From an uncultured Gardnerella sp. (lineage in GTDB: Bacteria > Actinomycetota > Actinomycetes > Actinomycetales > Bifidobacteriaceae): a DNA stretch of 64,000 nt. The DNA is taken from positions 1 through 64,000 of the forward strand of contig CAMUFL010000004.1 of assembly GCA_947088155.1 (NCBI GenBank), read 5' to 3'. A model generated the notes under the pieces. That model made no database searches. It saw nothing but the letters and a program-made list of their open reading frames with translations, and was not told the origin of the DNA. The translations under genes and the position numbers were made by a program. Of this stretch, positions 33,690 to 42,084 are shown piece after piece. Position 1 is the stretch's first letter. Every line of letters begins with the position of its first letter.

Positions 33690-35210
33690 GTGGCTGTTTC
33701 AAAGCTTGATGAAGTCGTCTCCTTGGCTAAGCGTCGAGGATTTGTGTTCCCAGCCGGCGAAATTTACGGTGGCACGCGTTCTGCGTGGGATTACGGCCCA
33801 CTCGGTGTTGCGTTGAAAGATAATATCAAGCGCGAATGGTGGCGCTACATGGTGACCACGCGTGGAGATGTTGTTGGAGTGGATACTTCCGTTATTCTGC
33901 CTTCACAGGTGTGGGTTGCCTCCGGTCACGTTTCCGTGTTTAACGATCCTTTGATCGAGTGCTTGAATTGCCATAAGCGTCATCGTGCAGATAAGTTGGA
34001 AGAGTCTTATGCTGAAAAGCATGGCGACAAAATGCCAGAAAATGGCTTAAAAGACATTGCTTGCCCAGATTGCGGTACTCGCGGAAACTGGACTGAGCCA
34101 CGCGACTTCAACATGATGCTTCGCACTCATTTAGGACCGGTTGAAGACGAAAATAGCTTGCATTATTTGCGTCCAGAAACAGCTCAGGGCATTTTCGTTG
34201 ACTTTAAGAACGTCATGACTTCTACTCGTCAAAAGCCACCTTTCGGTATTGCAAATATTGGTAAGTCTTTCCGCAACGAAATTACGCCTGGAAACTTCAT
34301 CTTCCGCACTCGCGAGTTTGAGCAGATGGAAATGGAATTCTTCGTAGAGCCTGGAACCGACGAAGCTTGGCACCAGTATTGGATTGACACTCGCGTGCGT
34401 TGGTATGTTGATTTGGGTGTGAAGCCAGAAAACTTGCGCATGTATGAGCATCCTAAGGAGAAGCTCAGCCACTATTCCAAGCGCACTGTCGATATTGAAT
34501 ACAAATTCGGCTTCCAAGGTTCGGATTGGGGAGAGCTTGAGGGTATTGCAAACCGTACTGACTACGATTTGTCTGCTCATGCTAAGCATTCCGGCGAGGA
34601 TTTGAGCTACTTTAACCAGGCTACTGGCGAAAAGTATGTGCCTTACGTTATTGAGCCTGCGGCTGGTCTCACGCGCTCGCTTATGGCATTCTTGGTTGAT
34701 GCTTACGACGTTGACGAAGCTCCAAACACTAAGGGCGGAGTTGACAAGCGCACTGTTCTTCGACTTGATCCTCGTTTGGCTCCTGTTAAAGCTGCAGTTT
34801 TGCCTTTGAGCAAGAAGCCAGAATTGCAAACTGTTGCTCGAGATTTGGCTGCAGATTTGCGTCAGCATGATTGGGTTATCGATTACGATGAGGCTGGTGC
34901 TATTGGTCGCCGCTATCGTCGTGAGGACGAAATTGGTACTCCTTTGTGCGTAACAGTCGACTTCGATACTTTGGAAGATCATGCTGTTACAATTCGCGAG
35001 CGCGACACTATGCAACAAGAGCGCGTTTCCTTGGACAAGGTTGCAGATTACGTTGCTAGCCGAATTAACGAAAAACGTGTTAAGTATCCGCAAGGTCCTG
35101 TTGAAATCGTTGGTACTCGTGCAGCCGACGGCGCTACGGATATTGCTAAAGAAGCTGGCGAAGACGAGTCTAAGCCTGTACAAATCGCTACTGCTGGCGG
35201 ATTGTACTAA
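33690..35210 (+). CDS. glyS: glycyl-tRNA synthetase, dimeric (class II) type
   Basis: 506 residues from a GTG preceded by AAAAGGTG. Motifs of the alpha2 enzyme are present: [14 protein letters not shown], the CxxC pairs CLNCHKRH and CPDCGT of an inserted zinc-like element, [12 protein letters not shown] (motif 2 region), [15 protein letters not shown] and [14 protein letters not shown], and a closing anticodon-binding domain. It charges tRNA-Gly. This is the archaeal/eukaryal-like single-chain form normal for actinobacteria. Confidence 0.97.
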   Translation: MAVSKLDEVVSLAKRRGFVFPAGEIYGGTRSAWDYGPLGVALKDNIKREWWRYMVTTRGDVVGVDTSVILPSQVWVASGHVSVFNDPLIECLNCHKRHRADKLEESYAEKHGDKMPENGLKDIACPDCGTRGNWTEPRDFNMMLRTHLGPVEDENSLHYLRPETAQGIFVDFKNVMTSTRQKPPFGIANIGKSFRNEITPGNFIFRTREFEQMEMEFFVEPGTDEAWHQYWIDTRVRWYVDLGVKPENLRMYEHPKEKLSHYSKRTVDIEYKFGFQGSDWGELEGIANRTDYDLSAHAKHSGEDLSYFNQATGEKYVPYVIEPAAGLTRSLMAFLVDAYDVDEAPNTKGGVDKRTVLRLDPRLAPVKAAVLPLSKKPELQTVARDLAADLRQHDWVIDYDEAGAIGRRYRREDEIGTPLCVTVDFDTLEDHAVTIRERDTMQQERVSLDKVADYVASRINEKRVKYPQGPVEIVGTRAADGATDIAKEAGEDESKPVQIATAGGLY

Positions 35211-35279
35211 TACGCGTTTGAGTAGTGCTTAAGCATTAATAAGCAAAATTATTATTATAGTGAACGGAGTTAAAGCAAT

Positions 35280-36434
35280 ATGAATTTTTCTATAAAACCA
35301 GTGGATTTAGGGAAAGTTCATATTGCAACTCCTGTTGTTCTATCTCCAATGGCTGGGATCACTAACTGGCCATTTCGCGTAATTTGCCGCGAATTTGGTC
35401 CGGACGGGCTTTACGTAGCAGAAATGATTACAGCGCGAGCTCTAGTTGCACGAAATCCAAAAGCGCTTAGACTTTGCCGTTTTGCTCCTAGCGAAAAAGT
35501 GCGCTCTTTGCAGCTTTATGGTGTAAATCCTTCTATTGTTGAGCAGGCAGCTCGAATTGTTGTCGACGAAAACATGGCTGACCACGTTGACTTAAACTTC
35601 GGCTGTCCAGTTCCAAAAGTGACGCGACGCGGCGGCGGTTCTGCTCTTCCTTGGAAAACTGATTTGTTGCAAGAAATTTTGCATCGCGTTGTTTCTGTTT
35701 GTGAGCCAGCAGGAATCCCTGTTACGGCTAAATTCCGTGTTGGAATTGACGAGAATCATGAAACTTTTATTCAAGCTGGTCATATTGCACAAGAAGAAGG
35801 ATGCGCTGCTGTAACTTTGCATGCTCGCACAACTGCAGAATATTACGGTGGTCATTCAGACTGGCAGCGTATTGGTGAGCTTGTAGAGGCGCTGAATATC
35901 CCCGTTTTTGGCAATGGTGATATTTGGGGTGCTGAAGATGCGCTCGCAATGTTTAAGGAAACTGGTTGCGCTGGCGTTGCTATCGGTCGAGGATGCCAAG
36001 GTCGCCCATGGTTGTTTGCTGATATTCGCAATGCTTGCGAAGGTAGCGATAATCGTGTGAATCCTACTTTGGCAGAAGTTGGTTCCGTTATTTTGCGTCA
36101 CTTGAAGCTTTTAGTTGAGTTTTATGATGGTGACGAGCGTATGGCTGTTCACGACTTGCGTAAGCATGTTGCTTGGTATTTAAAGGGCTTTCCTGTTGGT
36201 GGTGGCACTCGTAAAGCGTTTATGGAGTGCGAGTCGATTGAGGATGTTCAACGTAATCTCGATATGCTTGATGGTTCTCTTCGTTTGCCAGAAAAGGTGT
36301 TAGACACGCCGCGTGGACGAGTTAGATTTGCTAAAAAAGTTCATTTGCCGTATGGGTGGTTAGATTCTCGTACAACTAGTCACGAAGAGCGAGAGGCGTT
36401 ATTTGGTGATGATCCAATGGATGCAAGTTACTAG
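35280..36434 (+). CDS. dusB: tRNA-dihydrouridine synthase
   Basis: 384 residues, with GGAGTT before the ATG. It is an FMN-dependent TIM-barrel enzyme that reduces uridines in tRNA D-loops. LSPMAGITNWPFR, the catalytic Cys in NFGCPVPKVTRRGGG, and GNGDIWGAEDAL with AIGRGCQGRPW are intact. It follows glyS by 69 bases. Confidence 0.95.
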   Translation: MNFSIKPVDLGKVHIATPVVLSPMAGITNWPFRVICREFGPDGLYVAEMITARALVARNPKALRLCRFAPSEKVRSLQLYGVNPSIVEQAARIVVDENMADHVDLNFGCPVPKVTRRGGGSALPWKTDLLQEILHRVVSVCEPAGIPVTAKFRVGIDENHETFIQAGHIAQEEGCAAVTLHARTTAEYYGGHSDWQRIGELVEALNIPVFGNGDIWGAEDALAMFKETGCAGVAIGRGCQGRPWLFADIRNACEGSDNRVNPTLAEVGSVILRHLKLLVEFYDGDERMAVHDLRKHVAWYLKGFPVGGGTRKAFMECESIEDVQRNLDMLDGSLRLPEKVLDTPRGRVRFAKKVHLPYGWLDSRTTSHEEREALFGDDPMDASY

Positions 36435-36636
36435 TGTTTTCTAGGGCTTTCGTCATTTTTTTGCTCTGATTATTTCGAGAATATTCTATTAAAATCACCT
36501 TGTGCTCATATTTGCATATAGCACGGTGTATTATCAAAGCAGTGACATTTTTTCAGTTTATTGTGAAAACGTCGTCAGTATCGAGCGTTTTGCGCTAAAA
36601 TATTGTGTAAACGTGCGTGAGTGACAGGAGATAACG

Positions 36637-37848
36637 GTGAGCGAGATTGCCCAGACTGACAATTTCAACGACAAAACCATCATCAAGGTAGTCGGCGTCG
36701 GTGGTGCCGGCGGTAACGCCGTCAATCGGATGATCAGCGAGGGCCTACAGAATGTAGAGTTTGTGGCCATTAATACTGACGCTAAAGATTTACTGCGTTC
36801 TGATGCTGATGTAAAGATTTCATTATCTGATGCTTCGAGCCGAGGCTTAGGCGCTGGTGCTGATCCTGAAAAGGGTGCTAAGGCTGCGCAGGATCATCAA
36901 TCAGACATTGAAGAGGCACTTAAAGGTGCTGACATGGTGTTTGTTACCTGCGGTGAAGGCGGCGGCACAGGTACTGGTGCAAGCCCAATTGTGGCTCGTG
37001 CGGCTCATCAGCAAGGTGCTTTGACTATTGCTGTTGTTACACGTCCATTCGGTTTTGAAGGACCGCAACGTGCTGCATCTGCAAAACTTGGTATTGAGAA
37101 TCTTCGCAAAGAAGTTGACGCGTTGATTGTTATTCCAAACGATCGTCTTTTGGAAATTTCTGATCGTACTATTGGAATTATTGAAGCATTTAAGACGGCA
37201 GATACTGCGTTGCTCGCAGGTGTGCAAGGCATTACTGATTTAATTACCATGAATTCTTACATTCATGTTGATTTCTCTGATGTTACAGCTGTTCTTCGCG
37301 GAGCGGGTACCGCATTGTTCGGTATTGGTGCTGCAAAAGGCGAGGATCGTGCAACTCAGGCAGCTGAAATTGCTATTAGCTCCCCATTGCTGGAAGAAAG
37401 CATTGAGGGTGCTCACGGTGCTTTGATTAATATCGCAGGTCCAAGTGATTTGAAGCTTCAGGAAGCTTCTGCTGCAACTGAACTTGTTCGTAAAGCTATT
37501 CATCCAGAAGCTCAAATTATTTGGGGTCTTTCCCTCGATGATTCTTACGGCGATGAGGTTCGAGTTACGGTTATTGCTGCTGGATTTGATGCTCATCCTA
37601 AGGCGGAGGAGTCCTCAGCTAAAGCTGGTCAGTTTGTTGATATGCAAGCAGATGTTAAGCCTGTAGCTCCTGCACAGTCTACCTCATCTTTCAAAGAGGA
37701 AGCTCAAGCTGCTCCACAAGTAGAACAACCTGCTTCTATGCCTTCTATGTTTGAGCCTGCAATGAATCAGCAATATTCTCCTGCGGCAGCTCCTGTACAG
37801 CAGCCTGCCGAACCTGACGAATTAGATATTCCTGATTTTCTGCGTTAA
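36637..37848 (+). CDS. ftsZ: cell division protein FtsZ
   Basis: 403 residues from a GTG with AGGAG nine bases upstream. The tubulin-like GTPase signature EGGGTGTGASPI is near 107-118, with GVGGAGGNAVNRM near the start. A Pro/Gln/Ala-rich linker leads to the C-terminal peptide DELDIPDFLR, which binds SepF and other division proteins. It forms the Z-ring at mid-cell. sepF begins 24 bases after its stop. Confidence 0.98.
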   Translation: MSEIAQTDNFNDKTIIKVVGVGGAGGNAVNRMISEGLQNVEFVAINTDAKDLLRSDADVKISLSDASSRGLGAGADPEKGAKAAQDHQSDIEEALKGADMVFVTCGEGGGTGTGASPIVARAAHQQGALTIAVVTRPFGFEGPQRAASAKLGIENLRKEVDALIVIPNDRLLEISDRTIGIIEAFKTADTALLAGVQGITDLITMNSYIHVDFSDVTAVLRGAGTALFGIGAAKGEDRATQAAEIAISSPLLEESIEGAHGALINIAGPSDLKLQEASAATELVRKAIHPEAQIIWGLSLDDSYGDEVRVTVIAAGFDAHPKAEESSAKAGQFVDMQADVKPVAPAQSTSSFKEEAQAAPQVEQPASMPSMFEPAMNQQYSPAAAPVQQPAEPDELDIPDFLR

Positions 37849-37872
37849 GCGTGACGAGAGGAGGGTTGCTTC

Positions 37873-38331
37873 ATGGCTGGCTTTATGAAGAACGTGATGT
37901 CATACGTTGGTATGGCAGATGTGCCTGAGGATGATGATTATGCTGAATCTGATGTTCAAGAAACGTCATTCGATAATGATCGCTCGGTAACTCCTGCTGT
38001 GTCGCAACATGGTAATGATTTGCGTGGTGGTTCTGCTCGTGCGAATGCTAGTCGTATGAGTCGTATCACTACAATTCATCCTAAGTCTTACGATGATGCG
38101 CAAATGGTAGGTCGTGCTTTGCGTGACGGTGTTCCAGTGGTTTTAAACCTTACTGGTGTAACTGAATCGGTTGCGTATCGTATTGTTGATTTTTCTGCTG
38201 GAGTTGTATTTGGTGTTCGCGGTTCTATTGAGCGTGTGACTCCTAGGGTATTTTTGCTAAGCCCAGCACAAGTGAATATCAAAGTAGAGGATGCTCCGAA
38301 CGACAATACCGCGCGTGATTTGTTCTCCTAA
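37873..38331 (+). CDS. sepF: cell division protein SepF
   Basis: 152 residues, with GGAGG before the ATG. The N-terminal amphipathic membrane-binding segment (MAGFMKNVMSYVGM) is followed by an acidic linker and the globular FtsZ-binding domain (PKSYDDAQMVGRALRDGVPV, VVFGVRGSIERV). In actinobacteria, which lack FtsA, SepF anchors the Z-ring. Confidence 0.95.
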   Translation: MAGFMKNVMSYVGMADVPEDDDYAESDVQETSFDNDRSVTPAVSQHGNDLRGGSARANASRMSRITTIHPKSYDDAQMVGRALRDGVPVVLNLTGVTESVAYRIVDFSAGVVFGVRGSIERVTPRVFLLSPAQVNIKVEDAPNDNTARDLFS

Positions 38332-38358
38332 AAATTGTATTTGCTAAAGAATTAATTG

Positions 38359-38393
38359 AGCAGCGTTTGTTTAACAACTTTCGCTGCTTTTTT
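38359..38393 (+). terminator. terminator of ftsZ-sepF
   Basis: AGCAGCG (38359-38365) pairs with CGCTGCT (38382-38388), followed by T5. Confidence 0.8.
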
Positions 38394-38490
38394 ATACTTT
38401 TTGGTAGCATAAAAGCGATGCGTACGAGCATGACTAAAATCATGCGAATTTAAACTAAAGGCATATAGCCCAAATAACGAAAGTAATCTC

Positions 38491-39309
38491 ATGAGCATTG
38501 AAAATGAAAACGAAAACACTATGCAAGCCAAGCAACGCACTGTATTGTCGTTTGTGCGTCGTTCTGGGCGCTTAGATGCGCGTTTACAGCACGCTCAGGA
38601 GCGTTATGCAAGTCAGTACCTGCTAGACGTTACTGAAGCGCCTGGCTCATTTAGATTGCGCGAAAATTTGAATATTACGCATGATTGGATTAGCGATAAG
38701 TGGGGGAATGATAATCCGCTTATTGTTGAAATTGGCTCCGGGCAAGGCGAAAACATTGTTGCCGCAGCTGAACGTTTGCCGGAAACTAACTTTTTAGCGC
38801 TTGAAGTTTATGATCCAGGCGTTGCGCACACAATGCTTCTTGCTGGAAAGCAAGGTTTGACTAATCTTCGTATTGCGCAAATTAACGCTCCTGATTTCTT
38901 CGCTGCGTGCGACTGCGGAGTTTTAGAAGAAGTTTGGACTTTCTTCCCGGATCCATGGCCTAAAATGCGCCACCATAAGCGTCGTATTGTGCAGCCAGAG
39001 CTTGCCTCTACAATACACCAGGCGTTGCGTAGAGGGGGTGCGTGGCGCATTGCTACAGATATTGAGGACTACGCTTTGCATGTGCATGAGATTATGGATT
39101 CTCGCGAAGATTTTGCAAATATTGGCGAATTAAGCGCAAGTCTTCCAATTGAGCATGTAGGGAAAGGTACAGCTGATACTGCAGCAGCTCTTCCGCACGC
39201 AGATTTTAGCGAGTCTGAGCGCTTTGCTGGTCGAGTTCTTACGAATTTTGAGCGCAAAGGCTTGGAGGCTGGTCGCACGATTCACGACTTCACCTACATA
39301 GCACAATAA
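38491..39309 (+). CDS. trmB: tRNA (guanine-N7-)-methyltransferase
   Basis: 272 residues. The SAM-binding site [12 protein letters not shown] is near 83-94, and the family motif [15 protein letters not shown] follows. It methylates G46 of tRNAs. The start at 38491 has only a weak site (CGAAAG); the first 40 residues are not part of the core fold. tRNA-Glu lies 107 bases downstream. Confidence 0.93.
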   Translation: MSIENENENTMQAKQRTVLSFVRRSGRLDARLQHAQERYASQYLLDVTEAPGSFRLRENLNITHDWISDKWGNDNPLIVEIGSGQGENIVAAAERLPETNFLALEVYDPGVAHTMLLAGKQGLTNLRIAQINAPDFFAACDCGVLEEVWTFFPDPWPKMRHHKRRIVQPELASTIHQALRRGGAWRIATDIEDYALHVHEIMDSREDFANIGELSASLPIEHVGKGTADTAAALPHADFSESERFAGRVLTNFERKGLEAGRTIHDFTYIAQ

Positions 39310-39416
39310 TGCTCTGCCGCCGCTGTTCTCGGAGCTTTGCAGTTGTACTTAGCCTCAACACGCCGTGAGTTGCGCGACTCTTTTTTGAGTGTTAATATCA
39401 TATGGTTTGGTTCGAA

Positions 39417-39488
39417 GCCCCCTTCGTCTAACGGTTAGGACACCAGACTTTCAATCTGACAACAAGAGTTCGACTCTCTTAGGGGGTA
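39417..39488 (+). tRNA. tRNA-Glu (TTC anticodon)
   Basis: Acceptor GCCCCCT pairs with AGGGGGT (first pair G-U), the anticodon stem CAGA/TCTG region holds loop CTTTCAA (anticodon TTC), and the T-arm is GAGAG-type. CCA not encoded. Confidence 0.93.
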
Positions 39489-39496
39489 CAAATTAC

Positions 39497-39525
39497 AACG
39501 CCGCTGGGTTTCCAGCGGCGTTTTT
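39497..39525 (+). terminator. terminator of tRNA-Glu
   Basis: AACGCCGCTGG (39497-39507) pairs with CCAGCGGCGTT (39512-39522) and is followed by T residues. Confidence 0.92.
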
Positions 39526-39696
39526 CGTTTTTCGTATTTCTGATTTTTGTATTTCTATTTTTACTGCTTACCCTATTTTTGCGCAGCAATTAGTTTTTCA
39601 TATATTTTTTCTATAAATCGATATAACATCTGACAATGTATTAAATATCACAAAAGGTATGTTGTGCTTTTTAGAGATGATACACTTTCTCATTGG

Positions 39697-39729
39697 TACT
39701 TCTGCCCGGGCTGCGTAGGTCAGGAAGTA
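39697..39729 (+). promoter_or_regulatory. possible structured leader of the YkoE-type gene
   Basis: TACTTCTG (39697-39704) can pair with CAGGAAGTA (39721-39729) across a loop containing the palindrome GCCCGGGC. YkoE genes are often under a TPP riboswitch, but the TPP consensus (CTGAGA and the thiamin-pocket helix) was not found. The function is open. Confidence 0.35.
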
Positions 39730-39777
39730 TTCAATTCAGTAATTTACAATGCGCAGCAGCTTAAAAAAGGATTTCCT

Positions 39778-40458
39778 ATGAGCGATATTTTCAATACAAA
39801 TAATAATGGATTAGAATCATCTAATTGTGTAACGGATCAAGTGGATAGTAATGCTGCTTCTAGTATTAATAGGGTTGTAAGCATGCGTTGGCGTGTTGCA
39901 GATATCGCATTAGGTGCTGCTCTTGCTGCTGTTTTTGGCGTTATCTTGTATGGCTATGGCTTGGTGTTTATTCCTTTGATTCGTACTTTGAATGCAGCTG
40001 TTCTTCCTGGTTTTGCAAGCATCACGCATGGTGTTTGGTATTTGTCTGGAACTCTTGCAGTTTTGCTTATTCGTAAACCAGGTTCTGCAGTGTATGTAAA
40101 TGTTGTTGCAGCATTTGTACAGGTGCTTCTTGGAACTCCGTTTAATATGCGAGATACGCTTATTTCCGCACTTTTGCAGGGTGTGTTTGCGGAGATTCCG
40201 TTCTTAATTTTCCGTTTGCGAAAGTTTAATTTGACTTTAAGCGTTGTATCTGGATTATTGGTAGCGTTTGAGTATGGAGTTTACTTAACATTTACTAAGT
40301 ATCAAGGTAAGGCTCCAACTTATATTACTATTCACATGCTTAATGAGCTTATTAGTGGATTGCTGCTTTCTGGAGTGCTTGTGTGGTTTGTGTATTTAGC
40401 TTTGCGCAAAACTGGTGCTCTTGATAACTTCGCATCTGGACGTTCTGACCGAGCTTGA
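39778..40458 (+). CDS. YkoE-type ECF transporter substrate-binding (S) component, probably for thiamine/HMP
   Basis: 226 residues from the ATG at 39778, preceded by AAAGGA; upstream in-frame codons back to 39664 have no ribosome-binding site. Six hydrophobic segments and the pattern RVADIALGAALAAVFG, PGFASITHGVWYLSG with NMRDTLISALLQG fit the YkoE family, the membrane specificity subunit of a vitamin ECF importer. The partner ATPase and coupling subunits (YkoD, YkoC) are not adjacent, so it must use components encoded elsewhere or be an orphan. The substrate is inferred from the family. Confidence 0.8.
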   Translation: MSDIFNTNNNGLESSNCVTDQVDSNAASSINRVVSMRWRVADIALGAALAAVFGVILYGYGLVFIPLIRTLNAAVLPGFASITHGVWYLSGTLAVLLIRKPGSAVYVNVVAAFVQVLLGTPFNMRDTLISALLQGVFAEIPFLIFRLRKFNLTLSVVSGLLVAFEYGVYLTFTKYQGKAPTYITIHMLNELISGLLLSGVLVWFVYLALRKTGALDNFASGRSDRA

Positions 40459-40534
40459 AATCATCTGGATTTCAAGCTCCTTCAGAGCGTCGAGCTTGCT
40501 CAGGTTGAAAGCACACCGTGCTTTCAACGCAAGC
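40451..40534. repeat. paired hairpin repeats after the YkoE-type gene
   Basis: Hairpin GAGCTTGAAATC/GGATTTCAAGCTC at 40451-40479 is followed by a nested structure at 40494-40534: outer GCTTGC/GCAAGC, inner TTGAAAGCAC/GTGCTTTCAA. The nested form has the same plan as 12214-12259. Confidence 0.7.
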
Positions 40535-40537
40535 GAG

Positions 40538-40573
40538 GTCTGCCTTCGTCGTTATTGACGGAGGCAGATTTTG
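40538..40573 (+). terminator. possible terminator of the YkoE-type gene
   Basis: CTGCCT-x-CGTC pairs with GACG-x-AGGCAG (40540-40567), followed by TTTT. Confidence 0.55.
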
Positions 40574-40624
40574 GTTGGTGTGGTTTTGTGGCGGGTTTTG
40601 TTTTTGTTTGTTTGGATTTTGACC

Positions 40625-40653
40625 GAGCTTGAAATCATCGGGATTTCAAGCTC
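40625..40653. repeat. second copy of the GAGCTTGAAATC hairpin
   Basis: GAGCTTGAAATC pairs with GATTTCAAGCTC across a four-base loop. It repeats 40451-40479 almost base for base, including the GACC before it, about 174 bases downstream. No gene lies between 40459 and 40744. Confidence 0.7.
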
Positions 40654-40744
40654 AGTAATCCTAAGCAAGGTCAAAATTCGACTCACTGAGTTGGCGACGT
40701 TTATGGGTATGTGCTAATCTAGTCGTTGCTAACTTTGTTAGCGT

Positions 40745-40818
40745 GGGGCTTTAGCTCAGTCGGTTAGAGCAGCGGACTCATAATCCGTCGGTCCAGGGTT
40801 CAAGCCCCTGAGGCCCCA
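40745..40818 (+). tRNA. tRNA with CAT anticodon (elongator Met or Ile2)
   Basis: Acceptor GGGGCTT pairs with AGGCCCC; the anticodon loop is CTCATAA between GCGGA and TCCGT; discriminator A. It lacks the three G-C pairs of an initiator tRNA anticodon stem. Whether it is elongator tRNA-Met or the lysidine-modified tRNA-Ile2 cannot be settled by eye. Confidence 0.9.
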
Positions 40819-40830
40819 CAAGATATTAAT

Positions 40831-40867
40831 AATGCCACTTCATTATGATTTATGAAGTGGCATTTTT
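40831..40867 (+). terminator. terminator of tRNA(CAT), possibly bidirectional
   Basis: AATGCCACTTCAT (40831-40843) pairs with ATGAAGTGGCATT (40852-40864), followed by TTT. It also lies at the 3' side of the minus-strand kinase gene. Confidence 0.9.
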
Positions 40868-40898
40868 GTATCTTATAATTTAAATTTTATTTTTTGTT

Positions 40899-41801
40899 TT
40901 ATTTGTTATTTTCTGCCATTGACAAGTAATCTGGTATTTGCTTTGGATACTTAGGCCATGCTCCTTCTTGAGTGCACACGAATGCTGCAGTATTAACAGC
41001 TGCGCGATGCGCCTCTTGTAAGCTTTCTCCTTTAAGAATATGCGCTGTGAATGTTCCTGAGAACGAGTCCCCAGCACCAACTGTGTCAAGAACGTCAACG
41101 TGTGGAGTTGGGATAGTTGAGCTTTCTCCAGTGCTAGTAGTAATCGTACTAAAAGTAGAGCCGCCTGTAAGAATCACATAATCTAGTGCATAACGAGCTT
41201 GGAACCACTTGCAAGCTTCCTCGTCTGAAGTGTCGCGAATATTGAACATGTCGCGTAATAAGAATAGTTCCGAATCGTTAAGCTTAAATACTGTGGCTTC
41301 TTGAAGTAATGTGTCAATAAGATCCTTAGAGTAGTGATCGCTTCTAATATTAATGTCGAAGAACTTCATTGCTCCAGGCTTAGTATGCTTTAACAATTGT
41401 AAAATTGTGTCGTGAGTTTCTTGAGAACGTAAGCTTAGAGTGCCAAAACATACTGCATCTGCTCGTTCTACTAAATCAATGAGTTCTCGAGTGTAAAGAA
41501 TATGATCCCATGCTATATTTCGTAGAATAGTGTACTCTGGTATTCCATTTTTTAGTGTTACTTCTACAGTGCTTGTTGGCCAAGCGTTGCGTTGAATAAT
41601 TGAAGCGATGCCAGCTTTGTTTACTTTGTCAATCAGCTCATCGCCGAGTTGGTCTTGACCAACAGCACTAATCATGCAACTTTGCGCTCCGTGACACTGT
41701 GCGTGATATGCAAAATTTGCTGGCGCTCCGCCAACACGTTTTCCGTGTGGGAGTAAATCCCATAAAAGTTCGCCGAGTGAAAGAACAATTGGCTTAGTCA
41801 T
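40899..41801 (-). CDS. PfkB-family sugar kinase, probably fructokinase
   Basis: 300 residues, with AAAGGAA before the ATG. The fold signatures are LGELLWDLLPHG, GGAPANFAYHA near the start, and the anion-hole/catalytic motif DTVGAGDSFSGTF near 240. The LGE-LLWD start and GGAPANFA are common in fructokinases, which phosphorylate fructose at O6 (here feeding the bifid shunt). It stands alone with no transporter beside it. Confidence 0.87.
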   Translation of the reverse strand: MTKPIVLSLGELLWDLLPHGKRVGGAPANFAYHAQCHGAQSCMISAVGQDQLGDELIDKVNKAGIASIIQRNAWPTSTVEVTLKNGIPEYTILRNIAWDHILYTRELIDLVERADAVCFGTLSLRSQETHDTILQLLKHTKPGAMKFFDINIRSDHYSKDLIDTLLQEATVFKLNDSELFLLRDMFNIRDTSDEEACKWFQARYALDYVILTGGSTFSTITTSTGESSTIPTPHVDVLDTVGAGDSFSGTFTAHILKGESLQEAHRAAVNTAAFVCTQEGAWPKYPKQIPDYLSMAENNK

Positions 41802-41926
41802 AAATATTCCTTTCGCGCGCGTCAGTGCAGCAAATTTGTAGAGCTATACTTTTTACTAAATATCTTCTCGCTTCTTCAAAAGCATTTTGATGCAAATTTT
41901 GCTTGTAAAAATGCTATATAAACAAT

Positions 41927-41991
41927 TATGGTGCGCCCTTTCGATAAGTAACATGCGCAATGCGTGTTACGTTTCTATAGAGCGCACCATA
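41927..41991. repeat. nested 65-base palindrome upstream of the kinase gene
   Basis: The outer arms TATGGTGCGC (41927-41936) and GCGCACCATA (41982-41991) are perfect complements. Between them GTAACA/TGTTAC-type arms around GCGCAATGCG form an inner hairpin (41948-41970). It lies between the kinase start and the aminopeptidase stop, with no T-run. It could be a structured RNA, an operator or a repeat. Confidence 0.6.
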
Positions 41992-42084
41992 AGTGCCATA
42001 TTGCGTACGTTTAACTTAGCTTATGCTGGCGTACTATATTATTATTTCGTTTTATTATATTTTTCTATTATTTTGATTTGCTGC

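Noticed and set aside
34131..35183. 350-codon minus-strand frame opposite glyS
   Set aside because: It is a mirror of a well-conserved synthetase gene with biased codons; nothing in its translation resembles a known protein.
39640..39777. TPP riboswitch before the YkoE-type gene
   Set aside because: Expected by family, but the conserved CTGAGA and pyrophosphate-sensor helix are not there.
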